From Bacteroidales bacterium UBA1680 (lineage in GTDB: Bacteria > Bacteroidota > Bacteroidia > Bacteroidales > UBA932), in assembly GCA_002320605.1 (NCBI GenBank), contig DCKG01000034.1, positions 62,001 to 126,000 of the forward strand: a stretch of DNA of 64,000 nt, in the 5' to 3' direction. A program made the translations under genes and the position numbers. The notes below the pieces were generated by a model, which was given only the letters and a program-made list of their open reading frames with translations, did no database searches and had not been told where the DNA came from. Below are positions 16,042-25,408 of the stretch, in pieces (the first letter of the stretch is position 1; every line of letters starts with the position of its first letter).

Positions 16042-17898
16042 ATGAACTTAAAGAAAATCCTTCTTTCCCTGACATTCTTCCTGCTCCCGCTGATTCTGGG
16101 TGCTCAGGAGCTAAAATTCGCCTTCCTAACAGATTTGCACTATTCAGAAGGCAGCAAATCTATCACAGACCTACGCCAATGCATCAGGGACGTGAACAAT
16201 CTCGAAGGCCTGGATTTCGTGCTCTTCGGAGGCGATCTGACTGATTTCGGGTCAGATGAAGAAATCGCAGCAGTGAAGAGCATCCTCGATTCCCTTAAAT
16301 ACAAATATTATGTTGTCGCTGGGAATCACGATGCCAAATGGTCGGAAAGCGGATGCAACACGTTCAAGATGGTATTCGGCTACGAGAATTTCGAGTTCGA
16401 GCGCAAAGGTTTGAGACTCATTGGATGCAACTGCGGGCCGGACATGAGAATGGCCCCAGCGCTCATCCCTCAGGAGAGCATGGAATGGCTTCGGAGCCTG
16501 AAGCCTGGCACAAAGACTATTTTCATAAATCATTACCCTCAGGACACTTCCGTTCTGAATTATTTCGACGTCACACGTGAGTTGAAGCGAATCGGCACGC
16601 AGTTCGTCATTGGAGGGCACTGGCACAGGAATGTGGCCATGAACTACTCCGGTCTGCCTGGGATTCTTGGCCGTTCATCCCTTTCTGCCGGAAAGGCTCC
16701 TGGCTACAATTTGATAACGATAGACGATAGCCATGTGAAGGTATCAGAGATAAGGGTTTTCGGGGACATGCATGTGCAGCTTGAGCCTTGGTATCAGGCT
16801 GATCTAAAGCCGGTTGCAGACACAGTAACCTACGATGCGAACGGGCTTCCGAGCGATTATCCTTGGATGCGCTACGACGTGAATGACGGCTCAGTGCAAG
16901 AAGCCTGGAAAATCCAAGAGAAGGCAAATATAGCCTCTGGTTTCGCCGTAAATGATAAATATGCCTTCTATGCCACAGAATCTGGCATGGTGAAATGCGT
17001 GTCACTGAAAGACGGAAAACAGAAATGGGCTAAGAGATTCCCAGGCAAGATATTCTCGACGCCTGCCTTAGATGGGAAAATACTAGCATTCGGTTGCGCT
17101 GATGGGAAAATATACGCCCTGAATGCCAAGAACGGCAGGCTGAAATGGAAGCACGAAGCGAAGAAATCCGTACTTGGAAGCCCTGAAATACGGAATGGAA
17201 TTGTCTATATCGGAAGCTCCGACGGTGTGTTCAGGGCACTGAACGTGAAGAATGGGAGAAGCGTCTGGGAATATGCCGGCGTGGATGGATTCGTGGAATG
17301 CAAGCCATTCGTGGATGGGCAGCAGGTGGTATTTGGCACATGGGCCAATAAATTATATTCATTGGACCCTTCTACGGGCTCGCTCCAATGGGTATGGAGA
17401 TGCGCCAAGCCTTCCAGGATGTACTCTCCTGCCGCTGTATGGCCAGTGAAAGCCGAAGGCAAGATATTCATTGCCGTTCCTGATAGAAGGCTCTATGTCA
17501 TTGACGCTTCTTCTGGAAAGGAAATAAAGCATTTCGATGGCATCGCTAGGGAATCTGTGGGCATTTCGCAGGATGGCTCCACCGTGTATTGCAAATCTAT
17601 GTGGCACTCTCTTACTTCCATTGATGCTAAGTCTTTGAATATTAAATGGCAGGCCGAAACGGGGACCGGGTATGATATATCTCCGACTTCTATAGCGCAA
17701 TGGGGTGGAATAGGGGTAGTCATGCCTACTGACAAGGGCAACATAGTCTGCTTCGACTCCCAGACAGGCCGCAGGAAATGGGCTCACAAAATATCTATCG
17801 CTCTCGTTAACCCTATGACCACGACTCGTGAAGGCCATTTACTGGCATCGACGATGGACGGAACTGTTATGCTAATGAAAATCAACCAATTATATTAA
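16042..17898 (+). CDS. Exported metallophosphoesterase with PQQ-like beta-propeller
   Basis: A 618-residue secreted protein. After signal peptide MNLKKILLSLTFFLLPLILGAQ comes a calcineurin-like phosphoesterase domain (about residues 22-245) with all metal-binding blocks: DLH, GGDLTD, GNHD, NHYP and GGHWHRN. From about residue 290 on there are WD/PQQ-like blades with the recurring pattern G-YALN-KNGRLKWKHE, LYVIDASSGKEIKHF and VCFDSQTGRRKWAH. The propeller has no visible alcohol-dehydrogenase catalytic part, so it is likely a binding module. The GH2 gene starts 2 bases later, which suggests action on a phosphorylated glycan or glycolipid. The substrate is unknown. Confidence 0.85.
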   Translation: MNLKKILLSLTFFLLPLILGAQELKFAFLTDLHYSEGSKSITDLRQCIRDVNNLEGLDFVLFGGDLTDFGSDEEIAAVKSILDSLKYKYYVVAGNHDAKWSESGCNTFKMVFGYENFEFERKGLRLIGCNCGPDMRMAPALIPQESMEWLRSLKPGTKTIFINHYPQDTSVLNYFDVTRELKRIGTQFVIGGHWHRNVAMNYSGLPGILGRSSLSAGKAPGYNLITIDDSHVKVSEIRVFGDMHVQLEPWYQADLKPVADTVTYDANGLPSDYPWMRYDVNDGSVQEAWKIQEKANIASGFAVNDKYAFYATESGMVKCVSLKDGKQKWAKRFPGKIFSTPALDGKILAFGCADGKIYALNAKNGRLKWKHEAKKSVLGSPEIRNGIVYIGSSDGVFRALNVKNGRSVWEYAGVDGFVECKPFVDGQQVVFGTWANKLYSLDPSTGSLQWVWRCAKPSRMYSPAAVWPVKAEGKIFIAVPDRRLYVIDASSGKEIKHFDGIARESVGISQDGSTVYCKSMWHSLTSIDAKSLNIKWQAETGTGYDISPTSIAQWGGIGVVMPTDKGNIVCFDSQTGRRKWAHKISIALVNPMTTTREGHLLASTMDGTVMLMKINQLY

Positions 17899-17900
17899 TC

Positions 17901-20900
17901 ATGAAGAAAATAGCTATCATATCATTCGCGCTTATGGCAGCCATGCAGCTGTCTGCGAAAAACTCTGAGACGATGGAGCCGTGGCAGGATCCTAACGTGT
18001 TCGAAGAGAATAGGATGCCTATGTCGGCCACTTTCACGACCGACCAGCAGCAGACCCTGTCTCTGAACGGGGTTTGGAAATTCAAATGGTACGATTCCGT
18101 TGGGCAACAGGCCAAGGGATTCGAGGCCGTGAACTACAACGATTCCAATTGGGATTATATGCCAGTGCCAGGCCTTTGGGAACTGAATGGCTACGGGGAT
18201 CCGGTTTATCTGAACGTAGGCTATGCCTGGAGAGGGAATTTCGAGAATAACCCTCCTTACGTTCCTACTGAGCACAATCATGTGGGACAATACCGTCGAA
18301 CCTTTACTGTCGATAAGGCTTGGATAGGCAAGCAGATTTGTCTGTACATCGGCTCAGCTACTTCCAACGTTCGCGTGTGGGTGAATGGAAAGATGGTGGG
18401 ATATTCGCAGGACAGCAAACTGGAGGCTAGGTTCGACATAACCAAATATGTTAAGGTGGGGGAAAACTTGATCGCCCTTGAAATATTCCGTTGGTGCGAT
18501 GGGACATACCTCGAGGATCAGGACTTCAACCGATTCGCCGGCATCTCCAGAGACGTTTACGTCTACACTCGCGAAAAGGACCGCCTGGAGGATGTGAACA
18601 TCGCCGCAGACATGAATGGGAAATATTCAGTGAAGGTTAAGACTGTCGGCCGAATAAGCCGCGTGAGGGTTAGCATTATTGACAAAGACGGCCACGAGGT
18701 CGTTTCAGGTGAGACGGTTCCTTCGAAGAATGCAGCTGAGATTGCCGGGAGCGTATCTTCTCCGGAGCTCTGGAGCGCCGAGACTCCTAACCTCTACACC
18801 CTGAAGGTCGAGGGTCTTTCGAAGGCCGGATTCGCCGAGAGCACATCGCTGAAATTCGGTTTCAGAACCGTCGAGATTAAGAATGCCCAGCTGCTGGTTA
18901 ATGGCAAACCGATCCTGCTGAAAGGAGCGAATCGCCACGAGATGAACCCTTATAAAGGCTACATCGTGTCCAAAGAAGACATGATCAACGACATCCGCAT
19001 AATGAAGAGCCTGAACATCAATGCAGTGCGCACCTGCCACTACCCTGATGAACCGCTATGGATAGCTCTTTGCGACGAATATGGAATATACCTGGTGGAC
19101 GAGGGGAACATTGAATCTCACGGAATGGGCTATGGGAACAAGACTCTTGCGAAGAGGGAGGACTACAAGGCCGCTCATCTCTCTCGTGATAAGAGGATGG
19201 TACTCAGGGACATTAATCATCCTTCCGTGATAATCTGGAGCCTTGGAAACGAGGCTGGCGACGGTCCTAACTTCACAGCCTGCTACCAGTGGATCAAAGG
19301 ACATGACAGCACCAGGCCAGTGCAGTACGAGAGAGCGCAAGGTGGGGACAACTCAGACATACAGTGCCCTATGTACGCTTCCCCGGACTGGTGCGAGAAA
19401 TATGCGACATCCAATCCTACGAAACCTCTCATTCAATGCGAATATGCCCATGCCATGGGTAATTCCATGGGTAATTTCAAAGAATATTGGGACCTCGTCA
19501 GGAAATATCCTGCATACCAAGGCGGATTCATCTGGGATTTCGTAGATCAGGCACTCTGGTGGCCGGTAAGTGAAGAAGGCACTGACCACGTCTTCCGCTT
19601 CGGAGGCGATTGGAACGAATATGACCCTTCGGACGGATCGTTCGACTGCAACGGAGTGATTGCGGCGGACAGGAGCCTACATCCTCATGCCTACGAGGTT
19701 CGCTACCAGTATAGGAATATATTGACTTCATACGCAGAAAACGGAAACATAAAGGTTTATAATGAGAACTTCTTCAAGGATCTCAGCCAATATTATATCT
19801 CTTGGATTCTCGAAGAAGACGGCATCGCTGTTGCAAATGGCACTGTTCAGAACATTAACGCAGGGCCTCAGCAGACAGTAACCATTAATCTTGGGCTGCC
19901 AAAGATAAATACTGAAAAAGATCTGTATCTCACGGTTCGCTACATTCTGAAGGCTCAGGATGGGCTGCAGAATGCCGGCGACGAGGTTGCCTACGACCAG
20001 ATGGCACTCAACGAAGACACGAGATGCAGATATATTCCTACATCAGACCCGCAGATCAGCAAAGAAGTGGAATACGCATCATCTGAAGCCGGTCCGCAGG
20101 TGTTCTCAGGCATGTTCGCATATCCTGGCTGCGAGGTCGCCAGAGCCGCCAAGTGGGAAGCTGAGTTCAGCAAGGACAACGGTGCTCTTGTCAGCTACAA
20201 GATAAACGGCAGGCAGATGCTTCAGGAGCCTCTCATGCCTCAGTTCGGCAGGGCCGTCAACGAGAACGACATGGGAGCAAGGCTGAACGAGAGATACAAA
20301 GCGTGGCTTTACCCTGAATTCAAGGTGAAGAATTTCACCGTGAAGAAAGTCGAGGCGGGATATTCTGTGGTTACTGAGTATGAGCCTATCGCTGATGGCG
20401 CTGCTGCAGTCACCGTGGCATATTCAATCCTTCCGGATGGCAGTATTTCCGGCACCGAGTCAATGAAGGATGCCGGCAATCTTTCAAAGGCGCCTGACCT
20501 CTTCCGTTTCGGAATGCAGTTCACGATGCCTGGGAAATATTCTGTGGTAGATTTCTATGGGAAAGGTCCTTGGGAGAATTACTGCGACAGGAATTCAGCT
20601 GCATTGGTAGGTCGCTACGTTCAAAACGTCAACGACCAGTATCATTACGGTTACGTCCGCGCCCAGGAATCTGGTACCCATACTGAACTTCGTTATTTGA
20701 GGGTTCTCGATGGCAACGGCACAGGACTGGAAATCTCCGCCAACACCAAGTTCTCTGGTTCGGTCCTTCCGTTCTCAATGAAAGAAATTGACTGCACCCT
20801 GAATGGCACACCGCAGAGGGCTAATAAGACTAACGGCCAGAACGGTGCTGCCTTGCACTCCCTTAGTTTGAAGAAACTCTCTCATGAGAACGACAGGATG

Positions 20901-21044
20901 AATGGCAAGACCTGCGTGAATTTCGAACTCATGCAGATGGGCGTGGGCGGAATCAACTCCTGGGGCACCCTACCTCTTGAGCCTTACAGGATTCACGCCG
21001 CCGAACGCGAGTTCCACTTCGTCATAAGGCCAGTGGATAATTAG
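17901..21044 (+). CDS. Glycoside hydrolase family 2 beta-galactosidase-type enzyme
   Basis: A 1047-residue exported LacZ-like enzyme with signal peptide MKKIAIISFALMAAMQLSA. It has the full LacZ order: jelly-roll sugar-binding domain (LNGVWKFKWYDS, YRRTFTVDKAWIGKQICLYIGSA), Ig-like domain, TIM barrel (KGANRHEMNPYKGY, RTCHYPDEPLW), second Ig-like domain and the C-terminal Bgal small-chain domain. The acid/base Glu is about residue 450 in IIWSLGNEAGDG and the nucleophile Glu about 514 in LIQCEYAHAMGNS. It follows the metallophosphoesterase gene by 2 bases. Beta-galactosidase is the most likely activity, but GH2 specificity cannot be fixed by sequence reading alone. Confidence 0.93.
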   Translation: MKKIAIISFALMAAMQLSAKNSETMEPWQDPNVFEENRMPMSATFTTDQQQTLSLNGVWKFKWYDSVGQQAKGFEAVNYNDSNWDYMPVPGLWELNGYGDPVYLNVGYAWRGNFENNPPYVPTEHNHVGQYRRTFTVDKAWIGKQICLYIGSATSNVRVWVNGKMVGYSQDSKLEARFDITKYVKVGENLIALEIFRWCDGTYLEDQDFNRFAGISRDVYVYTREKDRLEDVNIAADMNGKYSVKVKTVGRISRVRVSIIDKDGHEVVSGETVPSKNAAEIAGSVSSPELWSAETPNLYTLKVEGLSKAGFAESTSLKFGFRTVEIKNAQLLVNGKPILLKGANRHEMNPYKGYIVSKEDMINDIRIMKSLNINAVRTCHYPDEPLWIALCDEYGIYLVDEGNIESHGMGYGNKTLAKREDYKAAHLSRDKRMVLRDINHPSVIIWSLGNEAGDGPNFTACYQWIKGHDSTRPVQYERAQGGDNSDIQCPMYASPDWCEKYATSNPTKPLIQCEYAHAMGNSMGNFKEYWDLVRKYPAYQGGFIWDFVDQALWWPVSEEGTDHVFRFGGDWNEYDPSDGSFDCNGVIAADRSLHPHAYEVRYQYRNILTSYAENGNIKVYNENFFKDLSQYYISWILEEDGIAVANGTVQNINAGPQQTVTINLGLPKINTEKDLYLTVRYILKAQDGLQNAGDEVAYDQMALNEDTRCRYIPTSDPQISKEVEYASSEAGPQVFSGMFAYPGCEVARAAKWEAEFSKDNGALVSYKINGRQMLQEPLMPQFGRAVNENDMGARLNERYKAWLYPEFKVKNFTVKKVEAGYSVVTEYEPIADGAAAVTVAYSILPDGSISGTESMKDAGNLSKAPDLFRFGMQFTMPGKYSVVDFYGKGPWENYCDRNSAALVGRYVQNVNDQYHYGYVRAQESGTHTELRYLRVLDGNGTGLEISANTKFSGSVLPFSMKEIDCTLNGTPQRANKTNGQNGAALHSLSLKKLSHENDRMNGKTCVNFELMQMGVGGINSWGTLPLEPYRIHAAEREFHFVIRPVDN

Positions 21045-21126
21045 GATCAGCGCAAAGAACGGCATACTGGATGCCCCCGGCATCAGGAACGACCCTTAAA
21101 CTTTCACGGCATACTGAACAACCTCT

Positions 21127-21151
21127 CCCGTCATACTGAACTTGATTCAGG
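21127..21151 (-). repeat. Dispersed REP-like palindrome, copy 1
   Basis: On the minus strand this contains CCTGAA-TCAAG-TTCAG followed by TATGACGGG. A second copy with one mismatch in 25 bases lies at 40330-40354 on the plus strand. Both copies sit in intergenic DNA just after a gene end. Confidence 0.6.
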
Positions 21152-21173
21152 AACTAGGCTTTCGATAATGTAG

Positions 21174-21220
21174 GAGGATGACCAATGCCTTAGGACATAG
21201 AGGTCATCCTCTTTCTTTTG
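21174..21220 (+). terminator. Terminator downstream of the GH2 gene
   Basis: Ten-base-pair stem GAGGATGACC / GGTCATCCTC with an 18-base loop, followed by TTTCTTTT on the plus strand. It ends the metallophosphoesterase-GH2 transcript, 130 bases after the GH2 stop. Confidence 0.75.
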
Positions 21221-21242
21221 CATCTAGCGAATAGATCAACAT

Positions 21243-21387
21243 GGTGAGCAAGAGGCCTCCGTAAGCATCTGATTATCAATAGGAACGAAACGAGCAATGC
21301 TCACCCATATCAAAATCAGGCAGGGTGAGCATTGACGTGAACGAATATACTGATTATCAAGCAAATGGAAAGTGCCTCTTGCCTACC
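21243..21387. repeat. Nested direct and inverted repeats of unknown nature
   Basis: Two units with an 81-base period each begin with GGTGAGCA (21243, 21324) and carry CTGATTATCAA 26 bases in (21269, 21350). The end of unit 1 (AATGCTCACCC, 21296-21306) pairs perfectly with the start of unit 2 (GGGTGAGCATT, 21323-21333). The start of unit 1 (GCAAGAGGC, 21248-21256) pairs with the end of unit 2 (GCCTCTTGC, 21374-21382). The rest of the 460-base gap between the GH2 and GH35 genes holds a terminator and a REP-like palindrome, and no convincing reading frame. Confidence 0.6.
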
Positions 21388-21504
21388 CTACCTGTCAGAT
21401 AAAAAGAAGCTGGAATGTAGCAGAGCGCCGTGGAATGACGTTTTCGTGGATTTCTGCCGAGGGAGATGCCAAGAAGGTTACTGATGCAAACATGCAATAC
21501 ATAG

Positions 21505-23385
21505 TCAAGCCGACTTCAATTTCTCCAAAACAGGGACTTTGATGCCAGAAACAGCGCTTTGCCTCACATCGTTCAGCTGTTCGAAAACAACAATCTGATT
21601 GTCTCCTTTCCTTAGGAAACACCCCGGCAAGTATAGCGTCTGCTGAGGGCCAACCTTCCAATATCGTCCGAGGTTAATGCCATTCACGAAGACAATGCCC
21701 TTGCCCCAATCTTCCATATTCAGAAAAGTATCACCAACGGTATCCAGCTTGAAAGAGCCTCCGTAGAGCACTGCCCTTCCATCTACATAGCCTTCCGGCA
21801 GACTGCCCATGTCTGGCATTTCTGCCATCGGTAGATTATGCATTTTCCACCCTCCAGAGACTTCTTTTCCAGCTATTGAGATCGGTTCAATGATGCCTTT
21901 CTCATTTTTAGTAATTCTGGCACCATAATTAATATGACCGAAATTCTCAACAAGTATGTCCAGCACGCCGCCAGATGGAATGTCTATCATCAGGCTATCC
22001 TTGCCCGTCAGGCGATTGAGGGAACCTACCTTGCGACCATTCACATAAACCACTCCGAAGTCTGCTACGCCAGGAACCTCCATCAGTCCTTTCACAGCCT
22101 CGCCAAAAGACCTTCTGTAAAGCACATATCCAGAGCCCTGATTAAGTTCTGCGAATGTAAGCAGAGAGTCGCTTTCAATGAACTTGCAATCATCGATGAG
22201 CGAGAATATATCGACAGTTTTACTTAGTTCAATATTCTTAATCTCTATCACTGGAATTGAATCAGGCACTTGAGGCACCTCATAATCAACGCTGCGCTTT
22301 AGGATATCTCTCACAGCGAAATATTTCGGTGTGGGCCAGCCAGCCTCACTGATAGGGGCATCATAATCGTAACTCGTCAAATCAGGCTGGATATCCTTAG
22401 AATTACCATAGTTGGCTCCAGACCAGAAGCCAAAATTAGTGCCTCCGTGAACCATGTAGAAATTGAAGCTGACTCCCCCGTCAATATATTTTTTAGTCTG
22501 GCTCGCAACCTCTTCCGCAGTGACTTTGTTGAATGGCTCGTTCCAATGATCCAGCCATCCAGGATAGAATTCAGCCACCATGTAAGGGCCCTGCCCACCG
22601 TGGTATTTGTTCACCGTATCTTTCAACCTCTCGACATTGCTCTCGCCGTTGGCGGTTGGAAATGCCCCTTCGACGTGACCGCCCTCGAAAAGCCAGCTAC
22701 CATCGGAAGTGAACAGGTTGACGTCAGCGCCAGCATCCAGTAGCTGCTGCTTAATGGCCGCACTGTACTTATGATGAGTTTCTATAGGAATATCCTTACG
22801 CTGCGCGACGTATGAGCCGAATTCATTCTCGACCTGAATCATTATGATTGGGCCGCCATGGGTTACTTGCAAATCACGGATTTGATTCATCAGCTGATTT
22901 ATGTACACGTTGCAAGAGTCAAGGAATGGCTTATTATCTGTCCTTAGCACGAGTTCCTCATTCTTTTGAAGCCACCATGGGTAACCACCGAAATCCCACT
23001 CTGCGCAGCAGTAAGGGCCGGGCCGCAATATGACGTGCATGCCCTCTTCCTGGCAGATTCTTATGAATTTGCGGATGTTGTGGTTCCCTGTTTCCCAGTC
23101 CCACTTCCCAGGAGCTGTCTCATGATAATTCCAGAAAACGTAAGTGGCAATCGCATTCAGTCCCATGGACTTAGCCATCTGAATCCGATGTCTCCAATAT
23201 GGTTCTGGAATTCTGGCAAAATGCATCTCGCCAGAATAAATATGAATTGTGTCGCCATCGTAGACGAAACTACCGTTCTCAATCGAGAAGGTGTGCTTTT
23301 GTGATGACTTGACCGAGCATGACGTGATAGAGAGCAGCATAGCTCCGCACACCAAAGACAAAAGGAAAATCCGCAAGTGGTTCAT
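21505..23385 (-). CDS. Glycoside hydrolase family 35 beta-galactosidase-type lipoprotein
   Basis: A 626-residue enzyme with a lipoprotein signal (MNHLRIFLLSLVCGAMLLSITSC). Conserved GH35 blocks follow: DTIHIYSGEMHFARIPEPYWRHRIQMAKSMGLNAI, the acid/base Glu at about residue 188 in QVENEFGSY, and the nucleophile Glu at about 272 in VAEFYPGW. C-terminal beta-sandwich domains end with the usual FVNGINLGRYWKVGPQQTLYLPG. The start at 23385 is chosen because the longer frame begins with GTG inside a terminator hairpin and lacks a signal at its N-terminus. Together with GH2 on the facing strand it probably removes terminal beta-galactose from host or plant glycans. Confidence 0.93.
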   Translation of the reverse strand: MNHLRIFLLSLVCGAMLLSITSCSVKSSQKHTFSIENGSFVYDGDTIHIYSGEMHFARIPEPYWRHRIQMAKSMGLNAIATYVFWNYHETAPGKWDWETGNHNIRKFIRICQEEGMHVILRPGPYCCAEWDFGGYPWWLQKNEELVLRTDNKPFLDSCNVYINQLMNQIRDLQVTHGGPIIMIQVENEFGSYVAQRKDIPIETHHKYSAAIKQQLLDAGADVNLFTSDGSWLFEGGHVEGAFPTANGESNVERLKDTVNKYHGGQGPYMVAEFYPGWLDHWNEPFNKVTAEEVASQTKKYIDGGVSFNFYMVHGGTNFGFWSGANYGNSKDIQPDLTSYDYDAPISEAGWPTPKYFAVRDILKRSVDYEVPQVPDSIPVIEIKNIELSKTVDIFSLIDDCKFIESDSLLTFAELNQGSGYVLYRRSFGEAVKGLMEVPGVADFGVVYVNGRKVGSLNRLTGKDSLMIDIPSGGVLDILVENFGHINYGARITKNEKGIIEPISIAGKEVSGGWKMHNLPMAEMPDMGSLPEGYVDGRAVLYGGSFKLDTVGDTFLNMEDWGKGIVFVNGINLGRYWKVGPQQTLYLPGCFLRKGDNQIVVFEQLNDVRQSAVSGIKVPVLEKLKSA

Positions 23386-23391
23386 AATACT

Positions 23392-23423
23392 AAAAAAGGG
23401 CAGGGCGAATTCCACCCTGTCCC
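23392..23423 (-). terminator. glyA terminator hairpin, immediately before the GH35 start
   Basis: On the minus strand GGGACAGGG, a 9-base loop, CCCTGCCC and six T residues form a strong terminator. It lies 27 bases past the glyA stop, and its T run ends only 6 bases before the GH35 ATG. Confidence 0.85.
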
Positions 23424-23449
23424 AAATATCGTAAAAAATATCTTAATTT

Positions 23450-24778
23450 CTAATATTTATTAAGAGGTCGTCCGTTGGTCATGTTGTGAACCCTCTGTGT
23501 GACAGTCTCAAGCACTTTATTGTACTCCTCAGCACCTTCGGTAGTCTCATTGTTCACAAGGGCAGCATGGTTGGAAACGGCAGTCAGCACTGTGTCGATC
23601 AGGTCTACGATCACTTTCATGTCTTTCTCTACGAAGCCTCGGGACGTGACGGCTGGCGTTCCTATCCTGAGCCCGGAAGTCTTGAAAGGTGAACGAGTGT
23701 CGAAAGGTACCATATTCTTATTTACTGTGATGGCAGCCTTCTCCAACTCTTTCTCAGCCATTCTTCCGGTCACTTCTGGGAACTTAGTCCTGAGATCTAT
23801 CAAGATTAGATGGTTATCGGTGCCATCGGAAACTATCTTATAGCCCCTAGCCATGAATTCGGCAGCTAGCACCTTGGCATTCGCCACGACCTGTTTCTGG
23901 TACTCGACGAACTCCGGTTGCGCAGCCTCGTAGAAAGCCACCGCCTTAGCGGCAATCACGTGCTCCAGAGGGCCGCCTTGGACTCCTGGGAACACGCTGG
24001 AATTAATGATGGCGCTCATCTTCTTCACCTCTCCCTTCGGAGTCTTCAGGCCCCATGGATTATCGAAATCCTTGCCCATCAATATAATGCCTCCGCGAGG
24101 ACCGCGAAGAGTCTTGTGCGTGGTCGAAGTAACTATGTGAGCGTATTTTACAGGGTTCTTCAGGAGCCCGGCCGCGATGAGTCCTGCCGTGTGAGCCATG
24201 TCAATCAACAGAATGGCGCCTACCTCATCGGCAATTTTCCTCATCCTTTCATAATCCCACTCCCTTGAATATGCAGAAGCACCACCGATAATGAGCTTTG
24301 GCTTGCATTCAAGGGCAATCTGTTCCATCTTATCGTAGTCTATCATGCCAGTCTTCTCATCAAGGCCGTAAGACACGGCATGGTAAAGGATTCCGGAAGC
24401 GTTCACCGGCGAGCCATGAGTGAGGTGGCCTCCCTGAGAAAGGTCGAGTCCCATGAAAGTGTCACCTGGTTTCATCACAGCCATTTCGACTGCCAGATTA
24501 GCCTGAGCGCCAGAATGAGGCTGTACGTTGGCATATTCTGCGTCGTAAAGCTTGCAGAGGCGGTCGATGGCCAGCTGTTCGATCTTATCAATCACCTGGC
24601 AGCCGCCATAGTACCTTTTGCCTGGATAGCCTTCTGCATATTTATTAGTGCAGATAGAGCCCATGGCCTCTAGAACATAATCACTTACATAATTTTCGGA
24701 GGCAATCAGCTCAAGTCCTGAAGACTGCCTGTCCCTCTCACTGCGAATCAGATCGAAGATCTGTACATCCTGTTTCAT
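23450..24778 (-). CDS. glyA: Serine hydroxymethyltransferase
   Basis: PLP enzyme that interconverts serine and glycine with transfer of a one-carbon unit to tetrahydrofolate. The 442-residue protein has IRSERDRQSSGLELIASENYVSDYVLEAMGS, NKYAEGYPGKRYYGGC, NVQPHSGAQANLAVEMAVMKPGDTFMGLDLSQGGHLTHG, DMAHTAGLIAAG and the PLP-lysine motif STTHKTLRGPRGG. The chosen ATG (24778) follows a -7 box at 24807-24814; a longer frame would run through that promoter. It ends with its own strong terminator. It is divergent from the TrmH-family gene. Confidence 0.97.
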   Translation of the reverse strand: MKQDVQIFDLIRSERDRQSSGLELIASENYVSDYVLEAMGSICTNKYAEGYPGKRYYGGCQVIDKIEQLAIDRLCKLYDAEYANVQPHSGAQANLAVEMAVMKPGDTFMGLDLSQGGHLTHGSPVNASGILYHAVSYGLDEKTGMIDYDKMEQIALECKPKLIIGGASAYSREWDYERMRKIADEVGAILLIDMAHTAGLIAAGLLKNPVKYAHIVTSTTHKTLRGPRGGIILMGKDFDNPWGLKTPKGEVKKMSAIINSSVFPGVQGGPLEHVIAAKAVAFYEAAQPEFVEYQKQVVANAKVLAAEFMARGYKIVSDGTDNHLILIDLRTKFPEVTGRMAEKELEKAAITVNKNMVPFDTRSPFKTSGLRIGTPAVTSRGFVEKDMKVIVDLIDTVLTAVSNHAALVNNETTEGAEEYNKVLETVTQRVHNMTNGRPLNKY

Positions 24779-24806
24779 TATCAAATTTATGGTTTTAGTC
24801 GTATTA

Positions 24807-24814
24807 CAAATATA
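24807..24814 (-). promoter_or_regulatory. glyA -7 box
   Basis: The minus strand reads TATATTTG, an exact TAnnTTTG match, 28 bases before the glyA ATG. It lies back to back with the -7 box of the divergent methyltransferase gene. Confidence 0.6.
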
Positions 24815-24835
24815 GAGCATAAAAACCATTTTCGC

Positions 24836-24843
24836 TATATTTG
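24836..24843 (+). promoter_or_regulatory. -7 box of the TrmH-family gene
   Basis: TATATTTG on the plus strand, 22 bases before the GTG start. The same octamer serves glyA on the other strand 21 bases away, so the two promoters overlap. Confidence 0.6.
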
Positions 24844-24865
24844 TTAATAGAAAAAATGAGAAGTC

Positions 24866-25408
24866 GTGAAAGATAGAAAACTACTGAATATAGAATTGAG
24901 CCGGATAGAGCCTTCTGAATATTCAAAACTCCCCGACTCAGGCATCATCGTAACGCTAGACAATATCCGCAGCGCTCATAATATCGGCTCGGTATTCCGT
25001 ACCTGCGATGCATTCAAGGTAGACAAGATCTATCTATGCGGAATATGCCAGACTCCCCCGTCTGCCGAAATGCACAAATCAGCGCTTGGAGCGGAAGACA
25101 GCGTGCCGTGGGAATATTCCGACAGCACGTTGGACACAGTCGCCGAACTTCACAGACAAGGCTATACAGTGATCAGCATCGAACAGACCATTAACTCGAT
25201 GCCACTTAACGAGTTCGTCCCGAATTTCAAGGATGGCAACAAATACGTCCTCATCTTCGGCAACGAGGTAGAGGGCGTGTCCCAGGATGTTGTAGATGCC
25301 TCTGACCTCACTCTCGAAATCCCCCAGTTCGGCGCCAAACATTCCCTCAACATCTCCGTCGCAGCTGGAGTAATCCTCTGGCACTTCACGCTAAACAGAA
25401 TAAGCTAA
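24866..25408 (+). CDS. TrmH/SpoU-family RNA 2'-O-methyltransferase
   Basis: A 180-residue SPOUT methyltransferase acting on tRNA or rRNA ribose. It has the three family motifs: LDNIRSAHNIGSVFRTCDAF, YVLIFGNEVEGVSQ and LEIPQFGAKHSLNISVAAGVILW, which form the knotted AdoMet site. There is no N-terminal RNA-binding extension, so it is a minimal member. The start is GTG at 24866; the ATG at 24856 runs into a stop after six codons. The exact RNA target is not predictable. Confidence 0.9.
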   Translation: MKDRKLLNIELSRIEPSEYSKLPDSGIIVTLDNIRSAHNIGSVFRTCDAFKVDKIYLCGICQTPPSAEMHKSALGAEDSVPWEYSDSTLDTVAELHRQGYTVISIEQTINSMPLNEFVPNFKDGNKYVLIFGNEVEGVSQDVVDASDLTLEIPQFGAKHSLNISVAAGVILWHFTLNRIS

